NCBI RefSeq assembly: GCF_030272615.1 | Contig: NC_081406.1 | Location: forward strand, 401,218,939 to 401,282,938 | From: Cryptomeria japonica | Taxonomy: Eukaryota; Streptophyta; Pinopsida; Cupressales; Cupressaceae | DNA length: 64,000 nt | Direction: 5' to 3' | The notes under the pieces: model-generated | What the model was told of the DNA's origin: nothing | Seen by the model: only the letters and a program-made list of their open reading frames with translations | Databases searched by the model: none | Shown here: in pieces, positions 1 to 11,805 of the stretch | Numbering within the stretch: the stretch's first letter is position 1 | Layout: every line of letters starts with the position of its first letter | Made by a program: the position numbers and the translations under genes

Positions 1-219
1 CATTCAAGTGGTCTTACCCTTTCAAAAAAACTCATACGCTTGGGCTATTATTGACAAACTATGGAACATGATTCTTTTCAAATAGCTAGAACATGCAAAC
101 AATGTCAGATCCATGGAAATTTGATTCATGTACCACCATAAGAAATTCATATCAGCTATCAACACAGAATGGGGATCAGCTCGAAGAACCCATCAATAGC
201 ATGCATCTGAAGAATTTTT

Positions 220-415
220 ATGTTTGAAAAAGCAAAAAAATCCAAAAGAAAAGTGAAAAAGCAGAAAATCCAAAAAAGTGAAAAAGCAGAAAATCCAAAA
301 AAAGTGAAAAAGCAGAAAATCCAAAAACAATGAAAAAGCAGAAAAATCCCCAAAAAAAGCAGAAAAATCCAAAAAAGTGAAAAAGCAAAAAATTGAAAAA
401 ATCAAATATGAGAAA
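220..415. repeat. A-rich tandem repeat
   Basis: About eight degenerate copies of a roughly 20-25 bp unit built from 'gtgaaaaagcagaaaatcc' and A runs. The Phe-rich open frames on the minus strand here are by-products of the repeat. A similar A-rich stretch precedes the same downstream motif in element B (about 11960-12030). Confidence 0.8.
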
Positions 416-441
416 AAGTGCAATAAAAAGAGATGGTGAAA

Positions 442-456
442 ACCTAGCAAACAGGC
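442..456 (+). other. Conserved GCAAA-loop motif, element D copy
   Basis: The motif 'acctagcaaacaggc' follows 'ggtgaaaa', as in elements B and C. Here the potential stem CCTA/CAGG has one A-C mismatch. Homologous copies pair perfectly (B 12052-12066, C 27281-27293). Confidence 0.45.
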
Positions 457-1584
457 GCTATCTGTCCGCTAGCTCTTCCATCTATTAGTTCATGCATCCT
501 TCCACTTGCATTCATTCAGCATTGTTCATATCCATAATAAAGCCTTTGTACATATGCAGGCATCCCAGGTGGCTTCTCGCCATGGTTTGGATCATTGGGT
601 ATATCATACTGAATTTGTTTCTAAGCTTGGGGCAAAATCCTCCACCTAGCTAGGGGTAAAATTTTTTATCATTTTGAGCTTAATCAAATAGGAAGAACAA
701 TAGTCAGGCAACTCTTATCAAGCAAAAATTAAAACACATCCAACATCAAACACGAGATCAAATTGTCAACCATCAAACTATCACAAAGTCAGTCTAAGCA
801 CATCACACACTTTTGAATGGATGATATCTTTCAGATAATGATTTTAGCATGATTGTTCAACTTTTTTAATCTTGATTTTAGCTATCATGATTTCTGAGTG
901 ACACCAGGATGTCTCTGACTAAAGGAACAAGGAAGGAACATGATATTTTTCTTGTTTGTTGTCTGTAAATTAATCATTAATATGTGCAAATTTGTCTCAA
1001 GACATTATTATCAGTGTATCATCGAAGACATTTTCGATTTGCATATTGAAATGGTTAATACTGCTTGTTTTACACAAGCAATACTCAGGTCATCTTGGTT
1101 CAATTATACCTCGATGCTTGTGCTAACTTGCAATATCAAAATCCAAGAAAGTAGTGCTTAGGTCATCATGGTTTAATTATACCATCAATGTTTTCACTTA
1201 CTTCCCACATTTAAAAAACCTTAATGATGACAAAATGCAATAACCCAGTGATTGGTCCAATCGTAGCTTTGCATTTAATTTGCATTGGCATTTGCATTTA
1301 GCTTGCATTTCATTCTTGCATGGGATCCCATAGTCTCATTTTATCCAAGGTTAAATCTATGGCAAGAATCATCAAGGTATTATCATGAGTGTATATGCAA
1401 TCACAATGATGACTCATCTCTCTCTAGACATTGTCGACCTAGTGAAAATCTTATATTCCCCCCCTCAACATAACCAACATCAGCATATCTGAATCTTCCT
1501 ACAGCTTGATATCAACAAACTATCAGTTCTTTATCCAATCAACCTTATCAATTATATCAATCGATCACATCTAATCTATCCTAT

Positions 1585-1720
1585 CATGTCTTATACAGGA
1601 TGTATCTTTCCTAGAGCCAGACATTTTGATCATGTCTTATACAGGATATATCATTCCTAAAACCAAACATTTTGATCATCTTTGTCTTATACAGGAGGTA
1701 TCATTCCCAAAACCAGACTG
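1585..1720 (+). repeat. Three-copy tandem repeat in the D 3' internal region
   Basis: Three imperfect copies of a unit of about 45-50 bp beginning 'tcttatacagga' and ending near 'accagaca'. A related two-copy version lies at about 13060-13140 in element B at the equivalent place, upstream of the 3' LTR. No coding sense is apparent. Confidence 0.7.
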
Positions 1721-2018
1721 AATATCAATCTTATCAAATCTAATCAATCAAGCTTCATCAATAATAAAAAACCACATCATCGTGATCATAGAACTCGCAT
1801 TTTTATCAACCACAATTGCAGAAATCAAATCATTTCTAATTAGGATATCAATTTTGCAAAGATCCAAAAACTCCAAAGGTCAATTATCTCAATTGATCTC
1901 CCGAGGGGGCATCATCATATCACAATTTATCAATCAATAGCTAGGGCATCCTATTGAACCAATATCATCATCAAAATGAGATTATTCTTTGAATCAATGC
2001 ATCATCACACCTCACTTC

Positions 2019-2032
2019 AAAGAGGGGCAAAA
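2019..2032 (+). other. Polypurine tract of element D
   Basis: The purine-rich run 'aaagaggggcaaaa' abuts the LTR start 'tgtatacacc'. This is the plus-strand priming position of LTR retrotransposons, and it is nearly identical to the tract of element B at 16656-16667. Confidence 0.8.
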
Positions 2033-3737
2033 TGTATACACCTAAAAATGGTCTGAAAATAATTAATTAAATAAGCAATTATTTAATTAATCCCCCTCCA
2101 TAATTTAATTGAATTCATTAGGCAATTTGATTAAATTCTCCCTTTCATCTACTTATTAATAAATTTAAGGATTTATTTACTAGGTTCATTTCAATAGTCC
2201 CCTTTGATTAATCAATTCAAATTAATTAATCTTCCCCCCATTTCAATCAATTCTTCTAATCCTCTAATTAATTAAAACAAACCAATTTATGAGTCTTTGA
2301 TAATTAATTAGTCTTTTCCTATTATTTGAATTTTTAAATTCAAATTACCCACATGCCTCCTAATTTCTAACCACCTAACCTAACCATCCCTCTAACCTAA
2401 TCCATTCCACCTAACTTGGGGTTTAACCAACCTTATCCTATCTTTCACATTCTAACCTCCTTATCCTAACCTCCTATGGTGTGGATATTTTATTCTTGAG
2501 ACACATGGCACTTTGGCCACATGTCTCCTCTCTTGGACACTTGCCCTTTTATGAGCAAAGCTCCTTGATACTTGTCACCACAGAGATGACAAGTGTCCCT
2601 TCATCCAGCCTCTTCTCCAACCTCCTCCAATTTTACCCTTGATATCTTTAGACTCAATCTTGACTGTTGATTCCTGCCACCTCACCCCTGGCCTTGGAAA
2701 TCCTATAAATATCCCTTATTTTGGAGCACAAAGGATCCCATCTCATTATCAATTTAGGCATTGTTACTATAGGCATATCATTTGAGCATTATTGATATAG
2801 GCAATTGTATTAGCCTGATTTGATCATTTTCTGGCATAATTGTTGAATCATGTAGCTTAATCAATCTCTTTTCTAGCTTAATTGTATCATCATCATAGCT
2901 TAATCATGCATATCATTAGCTTAATTAGTCTCTTGGATCAATCTAGCATAATCAATATCATCTTTGCATATCATTATCATTTCAAATCCTCCATTTAGGT
3001 GTAGTCAAGTCACTGGGATTTCTTATCCATATCTGAGAGAAAATCCATACTCGCATCTCTTAGGAGGCAATAGGTTGCTTTGTCATGGTTCATCTTTGTT
3101 TTCTTATTATTTTCTAACCATGCTTGTAATGATCTATTGAGTGTTTTGTGTTGCAGTTGCGGGTATCGCATTTCACAGGCATGACAAATACAATGATTAA
3201 ACTCCAAAATAGCATCAAACAATGCCTGGATGAGTTCTGGTTAAGTGCAAAAAGTCAGACTGTAACACCTCTGCAACTCTGCCTTGTTCTGCTTCTCAGT
3301 CAGCTATTAAGAATGTGCATGTGAAACTACACCAAATAGGTTTCTAGATCACATCTCGCTCATATCATACCTCAAAAAGATCTCCTACATCAGTCATATA
3401 TATCCGCAATCATAAAATAAAACATTCATCAAGTCAGTCATCCATAATATGCAATGTAACATGTAAGCTGGTTTGGTCTTAAACCAGATCACTAAAACAT
3501 ATGTGGATCAACCAAATAATGTCAAAAAAAAATCTACATGTTAGTCGTATCATACCATGCATGAATCTGACCACCGCAATCAGTGCAAAGATTCTAGACC
3601 AAAAGTGCTCTACTTATCCTGAATTACCGGTGACAGATTACCAGATCACTCCCTCTACTGGTTACCAAAATTCATAACTACTAGATAGGATTTACATGAA
3701 GAGTTTCCATCAATGACAACCCTAATCCATTTATACA
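2033..3737 (+). repeat. 3' LTR of element D (right end uncertain)
   Basis: Starts 'tgtatacacctaaaaatgg' right after a polypurine tract; the first 20 bases resemble the B-family LTR start. It is AT-rich (ATTAATTAAATAA runs at 2055-2340) and has a TATA-like 'ctataaatat' at about 2703, where transcription would start. The end at 3737 is a candidate only, from the mirrored terminus 'tataca'. Part of 3450-3720 could belong to another fragment. Confidence 0.5.
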
Positions 3738-3755
3738 TGCATTAGAATCCACTAA

Positions 3756-5094
3756 ATGAGTGTCAATTTCCAACACTATGAAGATCTAAAAGATTATAGG
3801 GAAGACCTTTTTCAATATGAAATACCACTCAAACCTAATGCCAAACCATTCAGAAAAAAGAAAAGGCCTATAATCCCAACCTTGGAACCCAAGATGCAGG
3901 AAGAACTCATTAAGCTAAGAGATGGGGGGATAATAAATCCTATTAGATACTCCTCTTAGGTCTCAAACTTAGTACCAGTGAGAAAGAAAAACAAAGACAT
4001 AAGACTTTGTGTGGACTTCAAAAATTTAAATATTGTGTCTCTCAAAGGCAACTACCCATTGCCAAATATGTATACACTACTACAAATATTTATAGGCTAT
4101 GAATTATTATCCACGATGGATGGTTTTTCATGTTATAATCAAGTTAGGATCAAGGAGCCAGAACAATATAAAACTGCCTTTACAACTCCATGGGGTACAT
4201 ATGTCTATGTCAAGATGTCATTTGGATTGACAAATATAGGAGCAACTTTTCAATTAGCCATGGACGTGGCATTTACAGAGTTGATTAAAGCTATCATGGT
4301 GGTATACCAGGATGATCTAACTGCTTATTCTAATAAGGAAGAAGACCATTGTTTATACCTTGATAAAAGATTTCTCAGAGCACTGGAGTATGAAATATCT
4401 CTCAATCTTAAAAAGTGCCAATTTGCATTCACTGAAGGTAAACTTTTAGGACATATAGTGTCCAAGGAGGGAGTAAGAATAGATCCTCACCGAGTAGCAT
4501 CCATTGATAAAATTCCTATTCCTAAGACAGTAAAATCCATTTAGTCATTTTTTGGGAAAATTAACTTTGTTAGGAGGTTTATTTCAAACTCTGCAAAGAT
4601 TTTTTAACCAATATCAAAGATGCTAAAAAAAGGGGCAAAGCTTGATTGGACACCTGAAGCAGTAAATGCATATGTAGATATCAAAAGGGTCATTAAAGAA
4701 GCTCCTATCTTAAAATCATCTGACTTTGGTAAGTTTTTTTAGATATTTTCTTTTGCTTCTTTCCATACTATAGTTGTTGTTATGTTTCAAAAGAATAATA
4801 AAGGGCATGAACAACCCATAGCATTCTTTAGTAAATTGCTCCAAGTTGCTGAGCTGAAGTATGATATCAATGAGAAGAAATCATATGCTTTGGTTAAGGC
4901 TATGAAATTGTTTAGGCCATATTTAGTTGTCACATAAGTAATAGCTTATGTCCCAAATGCAGTAGTAAAAGACATCTTTAGTCAAACAAAAGTAACTGGA
5001 AGAAGGTGCAAATGGATAAATCAGATACAAGAGTTCAACATAGACATTTAGATCATTAAGTTAGTTAGAGTGCAGGGCTTGGCTAAACTAATGG
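3756..5094 (+). pseudogene. Reverse transcriptase-RNase H remnant of element A
   Basis: Degenerate Ty3/gypsy RT and start of RNase H. The segment at 3756-3959 holds the RT entry region (PLKPNAKPFRKKKRPI). The segment at 3978-4544 is in the same frame after one stop and holds the finger/palm motifs LCVDFKNLN and LSTMDGFSCYNQV, the TAFTTPWGTY block, FGLTN and the catalytic box VVYQDDLTAYS. The box reads YQDD rather than the commoner YIDD/YLDD; I believe this variant recurs in plant gypsy proteins. Past 4544 the reading continues with further stops into RNase H (QPIAFFSKLL, ALVKAMKLFRPYL). In the cell such a protein would copy element RNA to cDNA in virus-like particles; this copy cannot. Confidence 0.9.
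4859..5094 (+). repeat. Left copy of the 236-bp direct duplication flanking the B insertion
   Basis: Positions 4859-5094 recur at 18292-18527 with the same length and only a handful of substitutions by eye (for example 'cccaaatgcag' against 'cgcaaatgtag'). Both copies are RNase H-region sequence of element A. Joining the outer flanks gives uninterrupted A sequence, so the segment was duplicated when the insertion formed or was later repaired. Confidence 0.9.
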
Positions 5095-5509
5095 AGGGAT
5101 ATTGGATTTAGTAGGGGTACCCACGTCTTGAGGAATTTCACTGAGGCCATGACCCTTAATATTTTTTTTAACATGAAGGGATTATTGTTTACGGAGATCT
5201 ACTCCTTTGCCTTTATGAATATCTTGACTTGTAGGATACTCTTTTCTTTGGGAAGAAGATGCAAGTCCATTATGAGGTGGATATGATATGAGAGAAATAA
5301 TGAGATCTTGAAGTGGATCGGATTGCACCAAAGTGGAAGAACCCATTATGCATGTTGAGGGTTCATGAACATCTTGCACTGACAAGTTAGAATCATGAGG
5401 GGGATTAGGATTGTGTAGTGGACATGGTTCAATGACAAGCTCTTCAAGAGATGAAATGGGAGAAATAATGGGATCATCAAAAGAAATGCAATCTTGGAGT
5501 GTATATATT
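5095..5509 (-). repeat. Inverted fragment of the element B internal region
   Basis: Reverse-complement copy of about 10638-11069, part of the long ORF of element B. The minus-strand translation at 5182-5385 matches the B protein almost residue for residue (STCIMGSSTLVQSDPLQDL). It lies between the 236-bp duplication and a short stretch (about 5510-5541) resembling the last 35 bases of the B LTR. The order suggests template switching rather than an independent insertion. Confidence 0.85.
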
Positions 5510-5728
5510 GCTTATATTGCTTTGATGAATTCCAGATTCCTATCTAAAAATGGTCAACGCTTGCGGAGTCATAATTTAACATTCACGCATTGCCTTATTT
5601 TAGGGTTTTTGCATCACATTAACATTTCTTCTATGTCACAGACTTGGTCTTTATCATTTCCGAGCATCGAGTTTTTCTTCTGCATTCCTCATTTTTATCA
5701 CTTTCAAATTAGGGTTTTGTCCTTTTGT

Positions 5729-6165
5729 CAATCTTGTCATCTTGCGATCGATTTGTCATCGATTGTTGTCCTTGTCAATCTTATCATCTTGCGATCAATT
5801 TGTCATTGATCGTTGTCCTTTTCAATCTTGTCATCTTGCGATTGATTTGTCATCGATCGTTGTCCTTGTTAATCTTGTCATCTTGCGATCTATTTGTCAT
5901 TGATCATTGTCCTTTTGTCAATCTTGTCTTCTTGCGATCGATTTGTCATCGATCGTTGTCCTTTTGTCAATCTTTTCATCTTGCGATCAATTTGTCATCG
6001 ATCATTGTCCTTGTCAATCTTGTCATCTTGCGATCGATTTGTCATCGATTATTGTCCTCTTTAATCTTGTCATTTTGCGATCGATTTGTCATCGATCCTT
6101 GTCCTCTTGTCAATCTCATCAATTTTGCGATCGATTTGTCATCGATCATTGTTCTTTTCAATTGT
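5729..6165 (+). repeat. Nine-unit tandem array in the 5' LTR of B
   Basis: About nine units of 46-49 bp, each with 'cttgcgatcgatttgtcat' followed by 'cgatcgttgtcctt'. The self-complementary cores GATCGATC and ATCGAT recur in every unit. Since unit length is near 48, the plus strand stays open for long stretches and gives repetitive hydrophobic translations that I do not regard as protein. Its place upstream of the TATA box fits an LTR enhancer array. Confidence 0.9.
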
Positions 6166-6803
6166 GCCAATTTGGATCAATTATTGTTCCTTGTCAATTG
6201 GCGCCTTTCAATTTGGTCTCTTTATCAATCTTGGTCAATTTGTCAACTAATCTCAATCGTTGGTCTCTTTATCAATCTTGGTCAATTCGTCAACCAATCT
6301 CAATCATTTATCAACATTGATCCTCTGTCAATTAAAATCATGATTGAATCGACTTCAATTATCTTTTGTCTTGACCTAATTGTCATCCTTGCATTTCTAA
6401 TTCATCTTCTAGGATTTTATGATTTATTCATTTAATCTTGATTGTTATTTTCCCTCTAGGTTAAATAATTTATTTATTTATCCTAAGTCTTCTTGTCACA
6501 ATTAAATATTTATTTAATTGGCTAATTAATTCCTCCTCTTTTTGTAAATTAATTAATGAATGAAAAAATTATTAATCAATTTCCAATTTCCTAATTTCCA
6601 AGTCATCATTTCTAACCTAAATTTCTATTTCTATTTCAAATTCTTGTCATAACATCTTGCATATCAATTTGTCATAATTTGTCATAAATTGTCATAACAC
6701 CTTGCATAGCAATTTGTCATACACTTGTCATAGTTTTTTTATTCTTAATTTGAATTTCCATTTGAATCAATTTCATGCTAATCTTGTCTTTTCTCCAATT
6801 TAT

Positions 6804-6811
6804 CTATAAAT
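6804..6811 (+). promoter_or_regulatory. TATA-like box in the 5' LTR of B
   Basis: 'ctataaat' within 'tatctataaattggatg', conserved in the 3' LTR (about 17961) and the solo LTR (about 30214). Likely core promoter of the LTR. Confidence 0.55.
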
Positions 6812-7139
6812 TGGATGAATTTCTTCAATCAAAGGATCCGATCTGAATCAATCACACTTCTAGTACCCTTACGCTGCCATTTCATCTTGCTTTCATGCTA
6901 TACCTTTGCATTTGTAGGTGAGATCCACAAACAAAAAAATTTGAAGGAGAAATAAGGACAATGGAGAATTATGGAGGAGATATTCGCATTTGTGATGGTT
7001 TGCATTTGATTTGAATGTCTTGTTTTCATATCTCTATTGAATGTTTTTAGGATTTTCTTATCATTGCAATCTGGTTTTGTGATTGAGCTAGTTTAATATC
7101 TATTGCTTTGATGGTTTCCAAATTCCTATCTACATTAAT

Positions 7140-7158
7140 TGGTGAACCCGACGTGAAC
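7140..7158 (+). other. Primer-binding site of element B
   Basis: 'tggtgaacccgacgtgaac' begins five bases after the LTR end. The TGG start pairs with a tRNA CCA end. It is not the initiator-Met type seen in E, E' and F. Element G has the same first ten bases. I do not assign the tRNA. Confidence 0.8.
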
Positions 7159-9096
7159 TAACCATTTAACCATGTTTTGAGTGCCTTTTGAGCTGATTTG
7201 CAGGAGAAAACCCAAGAAACAGGGCAACTCAGGGCTTTCTGGGCACTTCTGTGCCTGTGTAGGAGGGATCTACACCTGTGTCAAGGGATCTGTGCCTATG
7301 TCAAGGCATTCTATGCCCGTGTCAAAGGGATTTGCGCTTGTGTCAAGGCATTCTGTGCCTGTGTCAAGACATTCTGCGCCTATGTAAGGCTAGAAACAGA
7401 GGTGAAAATCAGTGTTTTTACTTGCAAATTACTTTGTTTTGCATTCTATTCTTATATTCTAGTTTTCTTTGGTACTGATTATCTATGCAGCACCTTGGCA
7501 TTACATGCGACAAAGACTAAGAATGAAACTACTAACAAATCTTATGCAGGACGCGGTCAAAGATTTCTATTAAAACACTTTGCATGTGATTTTTAAAGTA
7601 TTTGCACATTTAGTTTCCTAAAGGTTAATAAACACCATGCATGCTTTGATTGCTTTTAGTTTGATTGCATGTTTTAACCCTTAGAATTGGGCCTGCCTCC
7701 CGATTTGCCTAGCACATCGCATAGGCATTGGTGAGAGGGAACGACCCAAAGTGGTGACGGGCTAAAGCCAAGCTCTTCCGAACCACTCTAAATAACTGTG
7801 GATGCAATGAAAGTTGTAGACAATGGGTGCTGGAATGGTATTGCGATGATTTATTCGCTAGATCAATACCCACCCGAATGGATGCCCTTACTAGAATCTC
7901 TTGTTTAGATGCCAAAATCCTTCTATCTATTGGCTCAGGCATTGTGATATGTGCATGCCAAAGACACCTCTCATGTACTCCTCAGTTAGAGATAGCAAGT
8001 TCTTGGGAAGTGATGCCCCTTGAACTCGAAGCTTGGTATGCCCGAGAAGTGAGTGCACTGTAAGGGGGAGCCAGTGCTACCAAGTGTCTAGCTATCTGGC
8101 TGAGTGTTGTATTTTATGGTTAGAGGATTCAATAGATATTTCCATTGCCAACCATATGATTTGTTGTGAATGAGCATGATTGTTTTGGGTCTAAGTCCAA
8201 ACATCTTGTCTTTTGTGATTGTCAAAAGTTGAATTATACAATTGTCACAAAACATCATTTGTCAAACAAGTCCAAACATTGTCCAAACAAGGTTTTAAAA
8301 AGAGAACATTCATCCAACAAAGTCCAAAACATTTTCAAAACATGGCTTTCAAACACATTGAAAAACTTTGTCTCAATATTCATGTCACTTTAGGCTAGGT
8401 TTTGCATAGTCCAACTTAGGTCCTAGGGCATATTGTCATCTCCCTTCATTTTAGTCCTTTTCATTACAAGCGTCTTCATTTTGCACTTAGGTTTTAAAAT
8501 CATTTCCCTAAGTTTGCATTTCATTGTCATATCCAAGATAGATTTCCTTGTCATGCTAAAATTAGGTCTTGCCTAGGTTGCATTTTGCATATTCCAAGTC
8601 ATTGGTCTTCGCATATCCTTATCATTGTATTGTCATCTTGTCTTGGCTTCATCTTGTCATATCATATCCTTAGATCATTTTCATGTCATATCCTAAGTCA
8701 TTGTTATAATCATTGCCTTCTTGCATTTAGTCTCAAAAATTTGGTCTGTCAAACTTAAAAAAATCAAAACCTTGGATGATACCCTAAGTTGTTGTTAAGG
8801 AGTCTTGACCTTGTCTAAAATTTGTCCTTTCATTAATATCATTTTTTGTCAAACCTAGCTTAGTATCCAAGCATATAGGTGAGACATTGTCAATTTGTCC
8901 TATTGTCATTTGGTCCTTTGTCCTTTAAGGTCTTGGCTTCATTTCAAATTCCCAAGGTTGTGTCTTTAGCTTTGCATTTCAAAAGTTTGTCTCCAAAAAT
9001 TCAAAAAACAACAAAAACATTAAGTTGCATTGTCATCCTTTTAGGTTGCATTTGTCAATCCCATTAGTTGCATTGCATAGTGACATGTTTGTTGAA
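7159..9096 (+). other. Element B leader, no gene seen
   Basis: About 1.9 kb between the primer site and the first codon of the long ORF. At 7240-7390 it has degenerate repeats of about 24-27 bp built from 'tgtgtcaaggcattctgtgcc'. At 8200-8900 it is rich in 'gtcat' and 'catttt' words. Short open frames here look accidental. Confidence 0.6.
7240..7390 (+). repeat. Degenerate word-repeat array after the B primer site
   Basis: Five to six imperfect copies of a 24-27 bp unit such as 'gtgtcaaggcattctgtgcc'. Arrays of similar character lie at 16020-16125, 23960-24250 and 43025-43260. Confidence 0.7.
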
Positions 9097-11805
9097 ATGA
9101 GGTCTCAACCTTCTTACGAAGCCATGTCATCACAATTGAGAAATCAATCATGTCAATCCAATCTCTACATGTCTTAGAACTTGGATCAAACTTTTTATGA
9201 TGAAACAAGTCTCCAAATACAAAAACTAGAGGAGAAACTAGCTCAAGAAAAGGAGATATTGGAACAAAGAGTGAAAAACATTGAGAAGAATAGATCACAA
9301 ATGTCCAAAATGTTTCAAAAATTTCCAGGTCGAAATCCAAAGATTGAGCCAATTGATGTAAGATCTCTTATTGAACGATCAGACATACCAGCTCTCCTCT
9401 CACAAATAGAGATGATGAAACAATTTCAAGAAAAGAGACAACAACAATTTCAACATTATGTGCCTCCACAACAAGAACAAGAAGGTGTTTACTATCAATT
9501 AGATTTCCAACAAACACAACCAATGGTCCAACATATGCAGCCAATGGTTCAATTTCAACAATATGTCCAACCAACTATACAATGTCAACAAATAGTTCAA
9601 CCAATGGTGGAATATCAACAAGTTCAACCCACATATCAATATCAACAACCACAACCAAACATTCAAAAACAAAGGTTGCAGCCCACACCAAGCCAAGTTT
9701 AAAACATGTCAGAACAACTGAACCAAGTCCAATATCAAAACATGACATCAAACCAAAAACAAGTTCAAATTCCAGATCCAATCATGTCAAAACCTCGAAA
9801 GAAAGGTGGCTTTATTGCAAGGCTCTTAAGGAAATTACCAAGTGAGTTCTTTGAGGAAGATCAAGATAATACACTTATGTCTAGCAATGCCTCATCCCCC
9901 CACAAACAAATTGACTCCCCAGTGGAATCTATCCCTACACCTTTAGAAGTTTCACAAGAACCTTCCATATTGTCCTCATCAAACAATACACCCAAGGATG
10001 AAATTATCCAAGGGCTATCCATAATTGATTGCCAAGATAATCCAATTCATGATGCACATCCTTGTCATGTTTCAGAAATACAAGACCCAATGCCACCATG
10101 CACTTTATTGCCATTGCCTATTTTAGAGGACCCCATTAAAAGTCCCTCTTCCTCATGTTCAAGCATTGATTCCTTGCCAGAATCCATCACAAATGTTCAA
10201 AGTGCATTTCCTTCATGCCAAAGCATTAATCCCTTGTCAGAATCCTCCATGCATATCCAAAGTCCAACCTCATGTCAAGAGGATAATTTAGAGCATGAAG
10301 AAACGTGTCTTAAAACAGATCAAGATCAAGATCTTGAAACCTTATCATCCCATCCAATTGTTGACCAAGATCCCATTTCCACAGATACTCACAATGATTC
10401 ACTTATTCCTGTCAATTCTATCCAAGAACACAATGTCCTTTCAAATCCCATTGGCATTCCACTTCCTAAGAAAGATCAAGATATCCCTTCCATCCTTTCC
10501 GATGATCCCATTAAAAGTCAAGAGCAAAGAACCTTTAAAGAGGATTCCAATGATCTTCCTCCTTGTCAAGATCAAATTATTCCTTTAAATCCTCCACAAG
10601 ATCCTTTTGTTCCTCCATCTCCTTGTCTTAATGCTCCATATACACTCCAAGATCGCATTTCTTTTGATGATCCCATTATTTCTCCCATTCCATCTCTTGA
10701 AGAGCCTGTCATTGAACCATGTCCACTACACAATCCTAATCCCCATCATGATCCTAATCCCCCTCATGATTCTAACATGTCAGTGCAAGATTTTCATGAA
10801 CCCTCGACATGCATAATGGGTTCTTCTACTTTGGTACAATCCGATCCACTTCAAGATCTCATTATTTCTCTCATATCATATCCACCTCATAATGGACTCA
10901 CGTCTTCTTCCCAAAGAAAAGAGTATCCTACAAGTCAAGATATTCATAAAGGAAAAAGGGTAGACCTTCATAAGCAAGAATCCCTTCATGTTAAAGAAAA
11001 TATTAAGGGTCATGGCCTCAGTGAAATTCCTCAAGACGTGGGTACCCCTACTAAATCCAACATCCCTTCAAAATCCAAACATATCCCTTCCCCCTCATAC
11101 TTTCCATCCATCTTAGGTCCTTATATCCCTTCATCCTTTATGCAAGGTCAGCAAAGGCACACATCCTTGAGTAAATTTCATCCATCCAAAATAACTCCAT
11201 TTCATTCATATCCATCCATGCATTCCTTTCCCCCTCCAAGCAATTTGGACGCCAAGTATAAAAGTCATAAGTCTAGCAATCCACATGTATTCAAGGATCA
11301 ACATGTCAAAACAAAGAACAATATGATCTATAAAGAAAAAGAAATATCCAAAAGGCCACAAAGGCCCATTGCTCAAAAACAAAATTCAAAATATATATGG
11401 GTTCCTAAATCCCTTATGCAAGAAATGCATACCAAAGAACAACAAAAACATGAAAAATCCAAAACAATGTGGGTTCCTAAGCAGCTTCTTGAAGCACAAA
11501 AAGAAAAATCCAACTTGGCATCCAAAATTGATATTCCTCCATCCAAACCTCTCAAATTTGTTCCTCCATCACCTCCTTCTTCCATTTTGGGCTCTTATGT
11601 CCACAAATCCCTAGCTATTCCTTCATCAAAATCTCAATATCCAAAATACATTTTTCCTCCATCAGTCCATCACCCCTCAAGGTGTGTGCCAATGTTGATC
11701 TTGCCAACATTTTTGTCCACTGAAGCCCAATTCTTCCAATACCCTATCCATTATCCAATGCATATTTTTCATCCTTCGATCCCTTTGGTCCAATCCTTTG
11801 CATAA
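9097..11805 (+). pseudogene. Long Ser/Pro/Gln-rich ORF of element B, in the gag position
   Basis: One frame runs from an ATG at 9097 to 11805 (about 900 codons) with two internal stops, near 9175 and at 9700-9702; the last 700 codons are open. The N-terminal part has a predicted coiled coil (LQIQKLEEKLAQEKEILEQ) and a Gln-rich stretch with repeated QP/QQ. The rest is low-complexity, rich in Ser, Pro, Asp and His, with repeats such as NPHHDPNPPHDSN and paired KxIWVPKSL/KTMWVPKQL motifs. I see no Gag domain, zinc knuckle, protease or polymerase. Its position after the leader suggests a structural or RNA-binding role, but that is inference. A piece of it is copied in inverted orientation at 5095-5509. 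Confidence 0.65.

Larger units (their letters stand above)
1..3737 (+). mobile_element. Element D: 3' part of a Ty3/gypsy-like LTR retrotransposon
   Basis: The window opens inside the untranslated region downstream of pol. In order it shows an A-rich tandem repeat, the conserved 'ggtgaaaacctagcaaacag' block also found in elements B and C, a short tandem repeat around 'cttatacagga', a polypurine tract and a 3' LTR. The order matches element B, so D and B are related. No coding sequence of D is visible; it lies to the left. D is probably inserted in element A, because A polymerase sequence starts just after the candidate LTR end. The right limit is uncertain: 'atttataca' at 3729-3737 mirrors the LTR start 'tgtataca', but no target-site duplication can be tested. 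Confidence 0.6.
5542..7134 (+). repeat. 5' LTR of element B (first bases missing)
   Basis: Aligns along its length with the 3' LTR at 16668-18291 and the solo LTR at 29000-30553. The start is truncated: 'atctaaaaatgg' follows an LTR-tail-like sequence instead of 'tgtagac'. The end 'cctatctaca' is followed at once by the primer-binding site. It contains a nine-unit tandem array and a TATA-like box. Confidence 0.9.

Noticed and set aside
159-450. Phe-rich small membrane proteins on the minus strand
   Set aside because: They are translations of the A-rich tandem repeat at 220-415.
4290-4325. YQDD box as a novel RT active site
   Set aside because: It probably represents a lineage variant of plant gypsy RTs rather than a new activity, and the gene is dead in any case.
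5729-6165. CRISPR array
   Set aside because: Units are contiguous degenerate tandem repeats with no distinct spacers, inside a plant LTR; there are no cas genes.
5725-6435. 236-codon plus-strand ORF (and the matching one at 16858-17568) as a membrane protein
   Set aside because: It is the translation of the 46-49 bp LTR array. It exists because the unit is close to a multiple of three and lacks stops; both LTRs and part of the solo LTR give the same artefact.
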